Below, one piece after another: positions 8,555 through 18,287 of a stretch of 64,000 nt of DNA. How positions within the stretch are numbered: position 1 is the stretch's first letter; every line of letters starts with the position of its first letter. A program made the position numbers and the translations under genes. Under the pieces are notes generated by a model, which was given only the letters and a program-made list of their open reading frames with translations, did no database searches and was not told the origin of the DNA. Location: assembly GCF_000277125.1 (NCBI RefSeq), contig NC_016946.1, positions 1,550,001-1,614,000 of the forward strand, in the 5' to 3' direction. The DNA is from Mycobacterium intracellulare ATCC 13950 (GTDB taxonomy: Bacteria; Actinomycetota; Actinomycetes; Mycobacteriales; Mycobacteriaceae).

Positions 8555-8583
8555 TTGACAAAGTTTTGTTATGAAAATAAAGT
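8555..8583 (+). promoter_or_regulatory. Candidate sigma-70-type promoter with overlapping palindrome, upstream of mce operon
   Basis: A perfect -35 hexamer TTGACA occupies 8555-8560. Seventeen bases later TAAAGT (8578-8583) is a fair -10. The palindrome ACAAA-GT-TTTGT (8558-8569) overlaps the -35 and could be an operator. The site stands out as AT-rich in a GC-rich region. It lies about 370 bp before yrbEA with no gene between, so it is the best candidate for the mce operon promoter. Confidence 0.4.
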
Positions 8584-8952
8584 TCTGCTACCAGACTCTA
8601 CGAATCGGGGAGGGTTCTCGTGGTCCCAAGCTCACTGCAGAGGCTGCCGATCGGCGGCATGAAGACGGTGCCGTCGGCCCCAAACATTTCAGCTTCTCGG
8701 CTTTGGTAGACCGCCATGTTCTGAGCGTGGCGGTGGGAATCAGGTTGGTAGGCGGTTTGCGGGTGGGGATGAGTCGGCTGCCGAACAGTCACCTTGGGGG
8801 CCCTGCGGTCATCTTCAAGCACCGGCTGCCTACGACAAGTACGGCAAGTTGAACCTTGTGGATGTCATTGGAATGCGAGGGGACGGACGAGATCCGCTGT
8901 GGCCGCCCATCGGTACAGGTATCACCATGGCGTGTGATGTGAACGGAGGCCG

Positions 8953-9723
8953 GTGTTGATCTCGCCGAATACCTTCGCCAAACCGGTTCGCTCCGTGGGA
9001 GACTTTTTTGCCCTGGCGCTTGACACATTGTTGCAGATACCGCGGCGCCCGTTTGCTGGGCGCGAATTCCTTTTGCAAAGCTGGTTCGTTGCCAGGGTAT
9101 CAATAGCGCCGACGATGATGTTGTCAATTCCTTTCACCGTGCTCACGGTGTTCACAATAAATATTCTGTTGATCGAGTTCGGTGCTGGAGACTTTTCTGG
9201 CAGCGGCGCGGCACTGGCCACGGTCACGCAGATTGGCCCGCTTGTCACGGTGCTGGTGGTTGCCGGTGCCGGCGCAACAGCGATGTGCGCCGACCTGGGT
9301 GCACGCACTATTCGTGAGGAACTCGACGCGCTGCGCGTGCTCGGCATTAACCCGATCGGATCGTTGGTAGTGCCCCGCGTGCTCGCGGCCACCTTCGTCT
9401 CGTTGCTGTTATCCGGCGTGGTAATCGTAACCGGCCTCGTTGGTGGGTTCGAGTTCTCCGTCTTTGTCCAGCACGTTACGCCCGGGTCCTTCGCCGCAGG
9501 ATTGACGTTGCTCACCGGCGCGCGGGAGTTGGTCATCGCGCTAGTCAAGGCTGGGCTGTTCGGTCTGACCGCCAGTCTCATCGCGTGCTACAAGGGCATC
9601 TCGGTGGGCAGGGGGGCGGCCGCCGTCGGTAATGCGGTGAACGAAACGGTGGTCTTTTCCTTTATGTCGTTATTCTTCATCGACGTCGTCGTGACCGCGG
9701 TGGGCGTGAAGGCGACATCATGA
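8953..9723 (+). CDS. yrbEA: YrbE/MlaE-family permease A of mce operon
   Basis: A 256-residue integral membrane protein of the MlaE/YrbE family, the permease of Mce lipid importers. It has the family core VAGAGATAMCADLGARTIREELDAL followed by the LGINPIGSLVVPRV segment, quoted here as separate blocks, and five to six hydrophobic spans. It works with YrbEB and a cytoplasmic ATPase (MceG/Mkl) encoded elsewhere. The start is GTG 8953 or, with better spacing from GGAGG at 8945-8949, TTG 8956. It overlaps yrbEB by four bases (ATGA). Length is normal for the family. Confidence 0.9.
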   Translation: MLISPNTFAKPVRSVGDFFALALDTLLQIPRRPFAGREFLLQSWFVARVSIAPTMMLSIPFTVLTVFTINILLIEFGAGDFSGSGAALATVTQIGPLVTVLVVAGAGATAMCADLGARTIREELDALRVLGINPIGSLVVPRVLAATFVSLLLSGVVIVTGLVGGFEFSVFVQHVTPGSFAAGLTLLTGARELVIALVKAGLFGLTASLIACYKGISVGRGAAAVGNAVNETVVFSFMSLFFIDVVVTAVGVKATS

Positions 9724-10580
9724 GTAGCCGCACGATTGCCAGCCAGCTATTTCCGCGATTGAGCTACACACTGGATGGCTGGGTTGCGGGCTGGCGGCGC
9801 ATCGGCGCGCAAGCGCGTTTTTACGCGAGAACTCTGGGCGCGATCCGGGACGCCTTGTCCTCCTATAAGCACGAGACTTTGCGCATGATCGCCGAGATGG
9901 GCTTAGGCGCCGGCGCGCTGGCGGTCATTGGCGGCACCGTGGGAATCGTTGGCTTTCTGACACTATCGGGGGGCTCCCTCGTCACGATTCAGGGCTACAG
10001 CTCATTGAGCGGTATTGGTGTGGAGGCGTTGACTGGTTTCGTTTCCGCCTACGTTAACGGCCGTATCGTCACGCCGCTAACCGCGGTAATCGGCCTGTCC
10101 GCCACCATCGGGGCCGGCACCACCGCGCAACTGGGTGCAATGCGGATTAACGAGGAAATCGACGCCCTCGAGGTGATGGGCATCCGCTCGATTGCTTATT
10201 TGGTTTCCACCCGGGTAATTGCGGGCGTGGTAGTAGTGATCCCGTTGTATTGCATAGGGCTCTGGATGTCCTTCTATGCTGCCCGGTTCGCCACAACCTC
10301 CGTGTACGGGCAACCGACGGGCGTCTACGACCACTATTTTTCGACATTTCTACAGCCCACCGACATCATCTGGTCGCTTCTGCAGGCAGTCCTGATGGGC
10401 CTCGTGGTGATGCTGGTGCATACCTACTACGGCTATACCGCTTCCGGTGGGCCCGCCGGGGTGGGCGAAGCCGTGGGTAGAGCGGTGCGTAGCTCAATGG
10501 TCTCCGCGGTATTAGTAATTTTATTCTCCTCGCTTGCCATTTACGGCAAGACCGGCAATTTCCACTTCTCGGGTGGATAG
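9720..10580 (+). CDS. yrbEB: YrbE/MlaE-family permease B of mce operon
   Basis: A 286-residue partner permease with the family motif GTTAQLGAMRINEEIDALEV and the following MGIRSIAYLV segment. Several long hydrophobic helices are visible. It forms the inner-membrane channel with YrbEA. Codon use is odd near the end: at about 10507-10527 valine, leucine, isoleucine and leucine are read from GTA, TTA, ATT and TTA, which are rare codons in mycobacteria. This suggests recent acquisition or slow amelioration. A 36-bp gap separates it from mceA. Confidence 0.9.
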   Translation: MSSRTIASQLFPRLSYTLDGWVAGWRRIGAQARFYARTLGAIRDALSSYKHETLRMIAEMGLGAGALAVIGGTVGIVGFLTLSGGSLVTIQGYSSLSGIGVEALTGFVSAYVNGRIVTPLTAVIGLSATIGAGTTAQLGAMRINEEIDALEVMGIRSIAYLVSTRVIAGVVVVIPLYCIGLWMSFYAARFATTSVYGQPTGVYDHYFSTFLQPTDIIWSLLQAVLMGLVVMLVHTYYGYTASGGPAGVGEAVGRAVRSSMVSAVLVILFSSLAIYGKTGNFHFSGG

Positions 10581-10616
10581 CCCTGATTATGCCCAACATC
10601 GTTAAGGGATAGCGCA

Positions 10617-11981
10617 ATGAAACCTTCGTCTTCAGCAGACGATGCTCACCTGGGGCGCTGGGCGACCATCTCTTGCGGAGTCATCGTTGCGCTGATCACC
10701 TTAGCGACCGCATTGTTCAATGGGACATTCCGTTCCTTCGTTCCGCTGACATTGACCTCTGATCGCTCCGGCCTTGTCATGGAGCCCGGCGGCAAGGTGA
10801 TGCTACGTGGCGTACAAGTAGGCCGCGTCGCCTCGGTAACCGGCGGGACCGAACCAGTCAGTCTGCAGTTAGAGATCGACCCCGATCAGGTCAGAAATAT
10901 TCCGGCAAATATCGAAGCCCAGATCAAAGCCTCAACGTTGTTTGGCTCCAAGTACGTCGATCTGGTCTACCCCGAGAATCCCAGCACCAAGCACATAGCC
11001 GCAGGCGCGCTCCTGCGATCCCGCAATGTCAGCACCGAGGTCAACACCGTTTTCCAGAACCTCGCCTTAGTGCTCAAACAAATCGACCCCGCCAAGCTCA
11101 ACGCGACTCTGACCGCGTGGGCAATCGGTCTGCGCGGTGAGGGCCAGACCATCGGGCAGGCCATCACCGACGCCAATCAGGTGCTGCTGGCGCTGAATCC
11201 GCGCATGGGCACTGTGCAGCAAGACCTCCGATCGCTGAGCGGTTTCAGCGACGCCTACAGCGCCGCCGGACAAGACATCCTGAGGACGCTCGCGGCCGTG
11301 AGTACCACGAGCGCGACCGTCACAAGCCATACATCGGCACTCGACGCCTTGCTGCTGAATGCGATTGGTCTGTCGCAGTCCGGTACCGATCTAATCGCGC
11401 CCAACCAGAGCAACTTCGTCCGTGGAATCAACCTGCTTGAACCAACGACAAACCTACTGATGAAATACAACCCCGAGTACACCTGCATGCTTCTCGGCGC
11501 CACCTGGTATGTAGACAACGGTGGCCGGGACGCGCTGGGTGGTTCCAATGGTTACTCGATGATTGTGGATGCCGCCTTGCTGCTCGGCGACGACCCATAC
11601 AAGTACCCGCAAAACCTGCCAATTGTGGCCGCAAAAGGCGGACCCGGCGGCAAGCCGAGTTGCGGGTCACTGCCCGACCCCAGCAAAAACTATCCGGTCC
11701 GTCAACTAATTACAGACACTGGTTGGGGTACCGGACTCGACATCCGGCCGAACCCCGGCATCGGCCATCCCTGCTATGCGGACTACCTGCCGGTGACGCG
11801 CGCCGTGCCGCAGCCGCCCAGCATTCGCGAGTGCATCCCGGGTCCGGCACCGGGGCCGATCCCGTACTCCGGCGCTCCACCGTACGGTGCAGCGCAATAC
11901 GGACCGGACGGGACACCGCTCAACCCACCGCCACCCGGGCCGCAACACAGTCCGTCCGACACGTCGGGAACACATCCATGA
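10617..11981 (+). CDS. mceA: MCE-family protein A
   Basis: A 454-residue Mce protein. One N-terminal membrane helix (residues about 15-36) is followed by a single MCE/MlaD domain at about 40-115, with VMLRGVQVGRVASV as its signature. A long helical region and then a Pro/Gly-rich tail follow. MceA-F proteins are thought to form a hexameric tunnel through the periplasm that carries lipids or sterols to the YrbE permease. The stop overlaps the mceB ATG (ATGA). Confidence 0.92.
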   Translation: MKPSSSADDAHLGRWATISCGVIVALITLATALFNGTFRSFVPLTLTSDRSGLVMEPGGKVMLRGVQVGRVASVTGGTEPVSLQLEIDPDQVRNIPANIEAQIKASTLFGSKYVDLVYPENPSTKHIAAGALLRSRNVSTEVNTVFQNLALVLKQIDPAKLNATLTAWAIGLRGEGQTIGQAITDANQVLLALNPRMGTVQQDLRSLSGFSDAYSAAGQDILRTLAAVSTTSATVTSHTSALDALLLNAIGLSQSGTDLIAPNQSNFVRGINLLEPTTNLLMKYNPEYTCMLLGATWYVDNGGRDALGGSNGYSMIVDAALLLGDDPYKYPQNLPIVAAKGGPGGKPSCGSLPDPSKNYPVRQLITDTGWGTGLDIRPNPGIGHPCYADYLPVTRAVPQPPSIRECIPGPAPGPIPYSGAPPYGAAQYGPDGTPLNPPPPGPQHSPSDTSGTHP

Positions 11982-13006
11982 GAGACAACCTGGGAAGCGC
12001 CGTCTGGCGGCTCGCCATCTTCGCAACGGTCTGTCTGCTAAGCCTCTTTGCGCTCTTCGCGGTGTTCGCGCAGCTGCGATTCCAGAAGGACAAGACCTAT
12101 CATGCCGAGTTCACCAACGTGGCCGGCTTGAAAAGCGGCGACTTCGTGCGCATCGCCGGCGTCGAGGTCGGCAAGGTCAAAAACATTTCAATCGAGCAAA
12201 ACGCGTTCGCAGTGGTCGAGTTCTCCGCCGACGAGTCGGTCGTGCTGACCCAGGGCACCAAAGCGGTGATCCGTTGGAGCAATCTAGTCGGCGACCGGTT
12301 CCTGGCTCTCGAGGAGGGTGCCGGCGACGTCAAACCACTCAAACCGGGGCAGACTATCCCGCTGGCGAGGACCGCCCCGGCGCTGGATCTCGACGCGCTG
12401 ATTGGGGGCTTCCACCCGTTGTTCGAGGCGCTAGACCCCGCACAAGTCAATGCGCTTACCGGCCAGTTGATCTCGACTTTCCAGGGTCAGGGCGCGACTG
12501 TCAGCTCATTTCTGGCGCAGACTGCCACGCTGACGAGCACCCTTGCCGACCGCGACGAGCTGATCGGGCACGTGATCGCCAATCTCAACACCGTGCTGGC
12601 CTCCCTCGGCGATCAGCACGACCAGTTCGCTAAGGCGGTCGATTCGTTGCAAGAGCTCATGAAGGGGCTCGCGGCCCGCAAATCAGACATCAGTAACGGC
12701 GTGGCCCACATCAACGCAGCATCTGGTTCGATCGCCGACCTGCTTCGACAGGCTCGCCCGGCCCTGCAGAACACCATCCATCAGGCTGACCGAGTCAGCG
12801 GGATCGTCCTCGCTGATCACGATTATTTCGACGACCTCCTCAACACACTCCCCGACGCCTATCAGGCGTTGGACAGGCAGGGGCTCTATGGCGACTACTT
12901 CTCCTTCTATCTGTGCGATCTGCTGCTCAAGGTCAACGGGAAAGGCGGCCAACCCGTCTACATCAAGCTGGCTGGCCAGTCTTCGGGAAGGTGCACGCCG
13001 AAATGA
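11978..13006 (+). CDS. mceB: MCE-family protein B
   Basis: A 342-residue Mce protein with an N-terminal membrane helix (about 10-30) and an MCE domain at about 37-115, containing KSGDFVRIAGVEVGKVKN. A helical C-terminal region follows, shorter than in the other members and without a proline-rich tail. The ATG at 11978 overlaps the mceA stop; an in-frame extension to 11660 would only reread mceA. Its stop overlaps the mceC start. Confidence 0.92.
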   Translation: MRDNLGSAVWRLAIFATVCLLSLFALFAVFAQLRFQKDKTYHAEFTNVAGLKSGDFVRIAGVEVGKVKNISIEQNAFAVVEFSADESVVLTQGTKAVIRWSNLVGDRFLALEEGAGDVKPLKPGQTIPLARTAPALDLDALIGGFHPLFEALDPAQVNALTGQLISTFQGQGATVSSFLAQTATLTSTLADRDELIGHVIANLNTVLASLGDQHDQFAKAVDSLQELMKGLAARKSDISNGVAHINAASGSIADLLRQARPALQNTIHQADRVSGIVLADHDYFDDLLNTLPDAYQALDRQGLYGDYFSFYLCDLLLKVNGKGGQPVYIKLAGQSSGRCTPK

Positions 13007-14328
13007 AATCCTTCGCCGAACGTAACTCCTTCGTCGTTGGTATCGTCGGCTGCGCCGTGACGGCTGCGGCGGTGCTGGCGGCAACCGAGTACGACAAGCT
13101 GCCGTTCTTCTCCGGCGGCGGCCAGTATGCGGCCTACCTTGCCGAGGCCGGCGGCCTCAAGACAGGGGCCGCCGTACAAGTCTTCGGTGCCCGGGTGGGT
13201 CAGGTGTCGCGCATCGACCTTGACGGACCCCGGGTGCTGGTGAAATTCACCGTTGCGAAAAACATCCGGCTTGGAGACCGCACCGAGGCAGCGGTCAAGA
13301 CCAAAAGCGTCCTGGGCACCAAGGTCTTTGAGGTCACCCCCCGCGGGGACGGCCGGCTGTCTGAACCGATTCCCCTCAATCGGACAACGCCGGCCTATCA
13401 ATTACCTGACGCGCTTGGTGATTTGGCAGACACGATCAGCGGCTTGAACACCAATCAGTTATCCGGTTCGATGGCAACGCTGGCGCAGACATTCTCCGAC
13501 ACCCCGCCGGATCTCAAGGCAGCAGTTCAGGGCGTCGCCCGGCTCTCACAAACCCTCGACATGCGGGACGGGCAGCTGCGCAACTTACTGGCCAACACCA
13601 ACAAAGTCACGGGCGTGCTGGCCGACCGCGCCGCCCAGATAGCCAGTTTGATCGCCAACACCAACGCCTTGCTGATCGAGCTAAAGAACCAGAGCAGCGC
13701 ACTGGATTCGATCTCCTACAACGTCTCAGCACTGTCAAAGCAGCTGTCTGAGTTCATCGCGGAGAACCACGCCCAGTTGCGCCCGGCGCTGGACAAGCTC
13801 AACGGCGTGCTGACGATTGTCGACAATCGCAAAGATCGGGTGCAGAAGTCGATTCGAATGCTTAACGCCTACGTGATGTCGTTGGGTGAGGCGGTCGCCT
13901 CGGGCCCATTCTTCAAAGGCTATGTGGTCAACCTGCTTCCGGGACAGTTCGTGCAACCATTCATCGACGCCGCATTCTCCGATCTTGGTCTGGACCCCAG
14001 CGTCTTGCTGCCTTCGCAGCGCACCGAGCCGCCGCTGGGCCAGCCGGGGACGCCTCCTCTGCCGGTTCCGTATCCGCGCACCGGCCAGGGCGGGGATCCC
14101 AAACTGACGCTGCCCGATGCGATCACGGGCAAACCTGGCGACCCTCGCTACCCCTACCGGCCGCCGTTGCCCCAGCCTCCCCCTGGGGGGCCGCCGCCCG
14201 GCCCGCCGGCTGGTTATGAGCCCGCGCCCGATCGTCCTTCTGCGCCGGTCCCGCGACCGTCCAGCGGAGGGCCAACAGGCGGACCATCGCCCGTGCCCGT
14301 CGGGCCGCCCGGGGAGGCAGGACGGTGA
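13003..14328 (+). CDS. mceC: MCE-family protein C
   Basis: A 441-residue Mce protein. A short N-terminal membrane anchor (residues 8-28) precedes the MCE domain at about 38-115, with GLKTGAAVQVFGARVGQVSR. An Arg-Gly-Asp triplet is seen at residues 114-116, possibly by chance. The last 90 residues are very rich in proline and glycine. The ATG at 13003 overlaps the mceB stop; GTG 12991 is an alternative. The next gene overlaps by four bases. Confidence 0.92.
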   Translation: MKSFAERNSFVVGIVGCAVTAAAVLAATEYDKLPFFSGGGQYAAYLAEAGGLKTGAAVQVFGARVGQVSRIDLDGPRVLVKFTVAKNIRLGDRTEAAVKTKSVLGTKVFEVTPRGDGRLSEPIPLNRTTPAYQLPDALGDLADTISGLNTNQLSGSMATLAQTFSDTPPDLKAAVQGVARLSQTLDMRDGQLRNLLANTNKVTGVLADRAAQIASLIANTNALLIELKNQSSALDSISYNVSALSKQLSEFIAENHAQLRPALDKLNGVLTIVDNRKDRVQKSIRMLNAYVMSLGEAVASGPFFKGYVVNLLPGQFVQPFIDAAFSDLGLDPSVLLPSQRTEPPLGQPGTPPLPVPYPRTGQGGDPKLTLPDAITGKPGDPRYPYRPPLPQPPPGGPPPGPPAGYEPAPDRPSAPVPRPSSGGPTGGPSPVPVGPPGEAGR

Positions 14329-15653
14329 GGGCACCGCGCAAGGCTAAGACGGGCCTGGCCGTCGTCCTGAGTCTGTTGCTCATCGGCGGCCTTATGACCG
14401 TTCAGCGCGCGTCTGATCAGATCGACCGGACGAACATCATCGGGTACTTCGCTAACAGCAACGGTGTGTTTGCCGGCGACGAGGTGCTGATCCTGGGTGT
14501 ACCGGTAGGGAAAATAGCGAAAATCGAACCGCAACCCCAACGGGTGAAGATAACTTTCTGGTACGACCGCAAATACAAGGTGCCCGCGAACGTCAAGGCC
14601 GTGATCGTGTCCCCGGCGCTGGTTACTTCGCGGGCTATTCAGCTCACGCCTGCCTACGCGGCGGGGCCGGCCCTGCGCAACAACGCGGTGATTCCGGAGG
14701 AACGCACCGCCGTCCCCGTTGAATGGGACGACTTGCGCACACAGCTCGACAAGCTCACGCAGACGCTGCAGCCGACTCAACCAGGCGGCGTCGCTCCGCT
14801 GGGATCGTTAATCAATACAGCCGCGGACAACCTGCGCGGCCAGGGCACCGACATCCGCGACACGGTGATCAAATTATCGCAAGCCTTCTCGGTACTCGGG
14901 GACCACAGCAGCGACATTTTCGGCACCGTAAAGAGCTTGGCGACAATCGTCTCGGCCCTTCAAAGCAGTTCGGATTCGATGAGCCAGCTGAATCGGAACC
15001 TGGCATTTGTGACCGGATTGCTTGCTAATGATCCCGATGAAGTAGCCGCGGCGATCAGGGACCTCGATACCGCCGCCGGCGACGTCCAGCGTTTCGTGGC
15101 AGAAAACCGCGCGGCCATCGGCGTTACGTCAGACAAACTGGCATCTCTTTCCGGGACGGTCACCGACAGCCTCGACGACATCAAGCAGACCCTGCACGTC
15201 CTGCCGACAGCACTGGCGAACTACACCAACATTTGGCAGCCCACGCAAGGGGCGATAACCGGTGCGCTGGCGGTCAACAACTTCGCCGATCCAATCTCCT
15301 TTCTGTGCGGAGCCGTACAGGCGGCGTCGCGGCTGAATAGTCAGCAGGCCGCGAAGCTATGCGTGCAGTACTTGGCCCCGATCGTGAAGAACCGTCAGTA
15401 CAATTTTCCCCCGCTGGGGGAGAACCTGTTCGTCGGCGAAAGCGCTCGTCCGAACGAGGTTACGTACAGCGAGGACCGCTTGCGTCCGGACTACGTGCCG
15501 CCAAGTCCGGATGCCCCGGAAACCACGGCGGCTCCGGCCGGGCAACCAGCGCCGGCCCACACCGCCCCGCCCTCGCCCGCCGAGGTGGTGGCAACCACCA
15601 ACCCCGCCCAGGGGCTTTCCGGCATGATGGTCCCCCCAGAAGGGGGATCATGA
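14325..15653 (+). CDS. mceD: MCE-family protein D
   Basis: A 442-residue Mce protein starting with GTG at 14325 (GTGA overlap with mceC). It has a membrane helix at residues 9-27 and an MCE domain at about 36-115, with VFAGDEVLILGVPVGKIAKI. A long alpha-helical region follows, and the last 50 residues are rich in Pro, Ala and Thr. It is one of six ring components of the importer. Its stop overlaps the mceE ATG. Confidence 0.92.
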   Translation: MRAPRKAKTGLAVVLSLLLIGGLMTVQRASDQIDRTNIIGYFANSNGVFAGDEVLILGVPVGKIAKIEPQPQRVKITFWYDRKYKVPANVKAVIVSPALVTSRAIQLTPAYAAGPALRNNAVIPEERTAVPVEWDDLRTQLDKLTQTLQPTQPGGVAPLGSLINTAADNLRGQGTDIRDTVIKLSQAFSVLGDHSSDIFGTVKSLATIVSALQSSSDSMSQLNRNLAFVTGLLANDPDEVAAAIRDLDTAAGDVQRFVAENRAAIGVTSDKLASLSGTVTDSLDDIKQTLHVLPTALANYTNIWQPTQGAITGALAVNNFADPISFLCGAVQAASRLNSQQAAKLCVQYLAPIVKNRQYNFPPLGENLFVGESARPNEVTYSEDRLRPDYVPPSPDAPETTAAPAGQPAPAHTAPPSPAEVVATTNPAQGLSGMMVPPEGGS

Positions 15654-16789
15654 GACGGTCCCGCTGGGTGGGCGTCACCGCAGGCCTGCTGGTGGCGCTC
15701 GCCGGCAGCCTATTATCGGGCTGCGGCTGGCGAGGCCTGAACTCCATCCTATTACCCGGCACTGCAGGCGGCGGCCCTGGCTCCTACGAGGTGAAGGCGC
15801 AAATGCCGGACGTCGTCAATGTCCAGCCGAACTCCCGCGTCCAGGTAGGCGACGTGACGGTCGGCACTGTCACTAACGTTGAACGTGAGGGCTGGCATGC
15901 ACTGCTCACCATGCGGCTCGACGGCAACGTCAAACTCCCCGCCAACGCCACCGCCAAGATCGGTCAGACCAGCCTCCTCGGCTCGCTGGAGGTCGAACTC
16001 GCAGCGCCCACCAATGTCCCGGCCGAAGGCAGGCTGCGAAACGGGTCCCTAATTCCGCTCTCGGCCGCGGGCGAATACCCGACGACCGAGCAGACGCTGG
16101 CTGCATTGTCGCTAGTCCTCAACGGTGGGGGCCTGGGCCAGGTTCAAGACATCACCAAGACGTTAAGCACGGCGTTTGCGGGACGTGAGAAGGATCTGAA
16201 GAACCTGATCCAACAACTGGACCAGTTCATCGGTCATCTCAACGAGCAAACCGACGACATCATCAAAGCCACCGACAGCGTAAATAACCTCGCGGGACAG
16301 TTCGCCGAACAGAAACCCGTCGTTGACCGATTGCTAAGCACCCTTCCCGACGCGCTGGCGGTGCTCAAAGACGAGCGGGCAAAACTGGCCGACGCGGCCG
16401 ACCAGCTGGGCAAGTTCAGCGCGCTGGCCGCCGACTCCGTCAATCAGACCAAAGATGCGCTCGTCCAGGAGTTGAAGGACCTCGGCCCGGTACTCGAATC
16501 GCTGGCTAACGCGGGTCCCTCCCTCACCCGCTCGCTGAGCTTTTTTACGGTGTTTCCATGGGTTAAAGAGCCGCTCACCAACTGGCTCCGGGGTGACTAT
16601 GCCAACCTCACACTCATTGTTGACCTGACGCTGAGCCGGATTGATTCGGCGCTATTTACCGGCACCCGATTTGAGGGGAACTTGACCGAACTGGAATTGC
16701 AGTGGGGTCGCACCATTGGACAGCAGCCCAGTCCGTACACCAAGGGCAACCCACTCATCATTCCCTATCACCTGGATCAAGGACCGTAA
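15650..16789 (+). CDS. mceE: MCE-family lipoprotein E (LprK-like)
   Basis: A 379-residue Mce lipoprotein. The signal peptide ends in the lipobox LLSGC, giving lipidation at Cys25. The MCE domain at about 45-125 includes VQVGDVTVGTVTN, and a helical needle-like region follows. In other mce operons the E position is always the lipoprotein (LprK, LprL, LprM, LprN), which supports the assignment. The ATG at 15650 overlaps the mceD stop. A single base separates it from mceF. Confidence 0.92.
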   Translation: MRRSRWVGVTAGLLVALAGSLLSGCGWRGLNSILLPGTAGGGPGSYEVKAQMPDVVNVQPNSRVQVGDVTVGTVTNVEREGWHALLTMRLDGNVKLPANATAKIGQTSLLGSLEVELAAPTNVPAEGRLRNGSLIPLSAAGEYPTTEQTLAALSLVLNGGGLGQVQDITKTLSTAFAGREKDLKNLIQQLDQFIGHLNEQTDDIIKATDSVNNLAGQFAEQKPVVDRLLSTLPDALAVLKDERAKLADAADQLGKFSALAADSVNQTKDALVQELKDLGPVLESLANAGPSLTRSLSFFTVFPWVKEPLTNWLRGDYANLTLIVDLTLSRIDSALFTGTRFEGNLTELELQWGRTIGQQPSPYTKGNPLIIPYHLDQGP

Positions 16790-16790
16790 C

Positions 16791-18245
16791 ATGCGTTTGG
16801 GCCTTCAAATCTGGATAAAGCTGAGCATTTTTGCTGCGGTGTCGGGCATCGCCGCCGCGGTGACAGTCTTCGGCTACATCAAGGTCGAGAACTTGATACC
16901 CGGTCTTGGGCAGTACAAGGTGACCGTCCAACTCTCACAAGCTGGGGGTCTATATAAGAGGGCGAACGTCACCTACCGCGGCACCTACGTCGGCCGGGTC
17001 AAGGACGTACGGATAACCCCCACCGGCGTCGACGCCGTGCTCCTCCTCAAATCAGGGCTCGACATCCCCTCCGATCTCGACGCGCAAGTCCACAGCCAAT
17101 CGTCCGTCGGCGAACAATACGTTTCACTGCTGCCGCGCAACGGCAATTCCCGGCCACTGCGTGACGGTGACGTGATACCGGAGAACCACACGTCGGTGCC
17201 CCCGGACATCAACACACTGCTCAATGCGACCAACCGAGCCTTGGAGGCGATCCCGCGCGACAACCTGAAAACGGTGATCGACGAGAGCTACACCGCCGTC
17301 GGTGGACTCGGCCCGGAACTTTCCCGCATCGTCAAAGGATCCACCGCCCTGGCCACGGACGCGAGGAAAAACGTGGACTCTCTCACCGCCTTGATCGACC
17401 AATCACAGCCGGTGCTCGACTCACAGGCCGGCACCTCGCCCTCGATCCTGGCATGGTCAAAGCATCTCGCCACCATCACCGACCAGCTGCAAGGCCATGA
17501 CGCAGCCGTCGCCGGTGTACTCGAAAAGGGCGGCCCGGCCGCCAACGAAGTACGTCAACTTTTCGACCGGCTGCGGCCCACCCTACCGATCATGCTCGCC
17601 AACTTGGTCAGCATCGGTCAGGTGGCCGTCACCTACCGGAACGACATCGAGCAGTTGTTAGTACTGCTGCCCCAGGCGACCGCGGTTCAGGCCGGCGGCG
17701 ACGTACCCAATATGGGCACCAAACAGGCTTACCGGGGCTATTATCTCGACTTCAATCTGAACCTGAACCTGCCCCCACTATGTACCACCGGCTTCCTGCC
17801 GGCTCAGCAGCACCGAGTGCCCGAAGTAGATTACCCGGATCGCCCGGCAGGTGACCTGTATTGCCGGGCCCCCCAGGACTCGCCCTTGGCCGTGCGCGGC
17901 GTGCGCAATGTGCCCTGCGAGACGGTTCCGGGTAAACGCGCACCCACGGTCAAGATGTGTGAAAGCAACGAACATTATGTGCCGCTTAACGACGGCTTCA
18001 ACTGGAAAGGTGACCCGAACGCCACCCTATCGGGCCAAGGCATCCCGCAGCTGCCACCCGGCTCACCGCCAGCGGTTGCGGGCCCGCCCGCCTCGGCGCC
18101 GCCGCCGATCGCCGCCGCCCAGTACGACCCGGCCACCGGCACCTACATCGGGCCCGACGGGCATCAATACACGCAATCCGATCTAGCCCAAACCGCGCCC
18201 AAGGATAAGACATGGCAAACAATGCTGATGCCGCCGGGCAGCTGA
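16791..18245 (+). CDS. mceF: MCE-family protein F
   Basis: A 484-residue Mce protein with an N-terminal membrane helix (residues about 9-28), an MCE domain at about 38-115 (ANVTYRGTYVGRVKDV) and a long helical part. Near residues 330-400 there is a Cys-containing region, then a Pro/Ala-rich tail. The ATG at 16791 is preceded by GGATCAAGGACC. It completes the A-F set, so the operon is structurally whole. Confidence 0.92.
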   Translation: MRLGLQIWIKLSIFAAVSGIAAAVTVFGYIKVENLIPGLGQYKVTVQLSQAGGLYKRANVTYRGTYVGRVKDVRITPTGVDAVLLLKSGLDIPSDLDAQVHSQSSVGEQYVSLLPRNGNSRPLRDGDVIPENHTSVPPDINTLLNATNRALEAIPRDNLKTVIDESYTAVGGLGPELSRIVKGSTALATDARKNVDSLTALIDQSQPVLDSQAGTSPSILAWSKHLATITDQLQGHDAAVAGVLEKGGPAANEVRQLFDRLRPTLPIMLANLVSIGQVAVTYRNDIEQLLVLLPQATAVQAGGDVPNMGTKQAYRGYYLDFNLNLNLPPLCTTGFLPAQQHRVPEVDYPDRPAGDLYCRAPQDSPLAVRGVRNVPCETVPGKRAPTVKMCESNEHYVPLNDGFNWKGDPNATLSGQGIPQLPPGSPPAVAGPPASAPPPIAAAQYDPATGTYIGPDGHQYTQSDLAQTAPKDKTWQTMLMPPGS

Positions 18246-18287
18246 CGAATATGACGCGCAGAACCACGACGACGGACGGAGCACGGT

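Larger units (their letters stand above)
7388..8952. other. 1.5 kb stretch without a convincing gene
   Basis: Between tetR and the mce operon no frame gives a protein that I recognise. Reading frames of 60-150 codons exist on both strands but overlap each other, lack ribosome sites and have no family motifs. The longest candidates are 7749-8192 on + and 8048-8443 on -. The latter reads partly protein-like, so decayed genes are possible. The stretch contains the tetR promoter (7442-7470), imperfect inverted repeats (8310-8428) and a promoter-like site with a palindrome (8555-8583). The mce leader would be about 370 nt if that promoter is used. Confidence 0.6.

Noticed and set aside
13342..13351. 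RGD triplet in MceC considered as a host-cell adhesion motif
   Set aside because: A three-residue match in the MCE domain region is easily chance, and another occurs in MceE.
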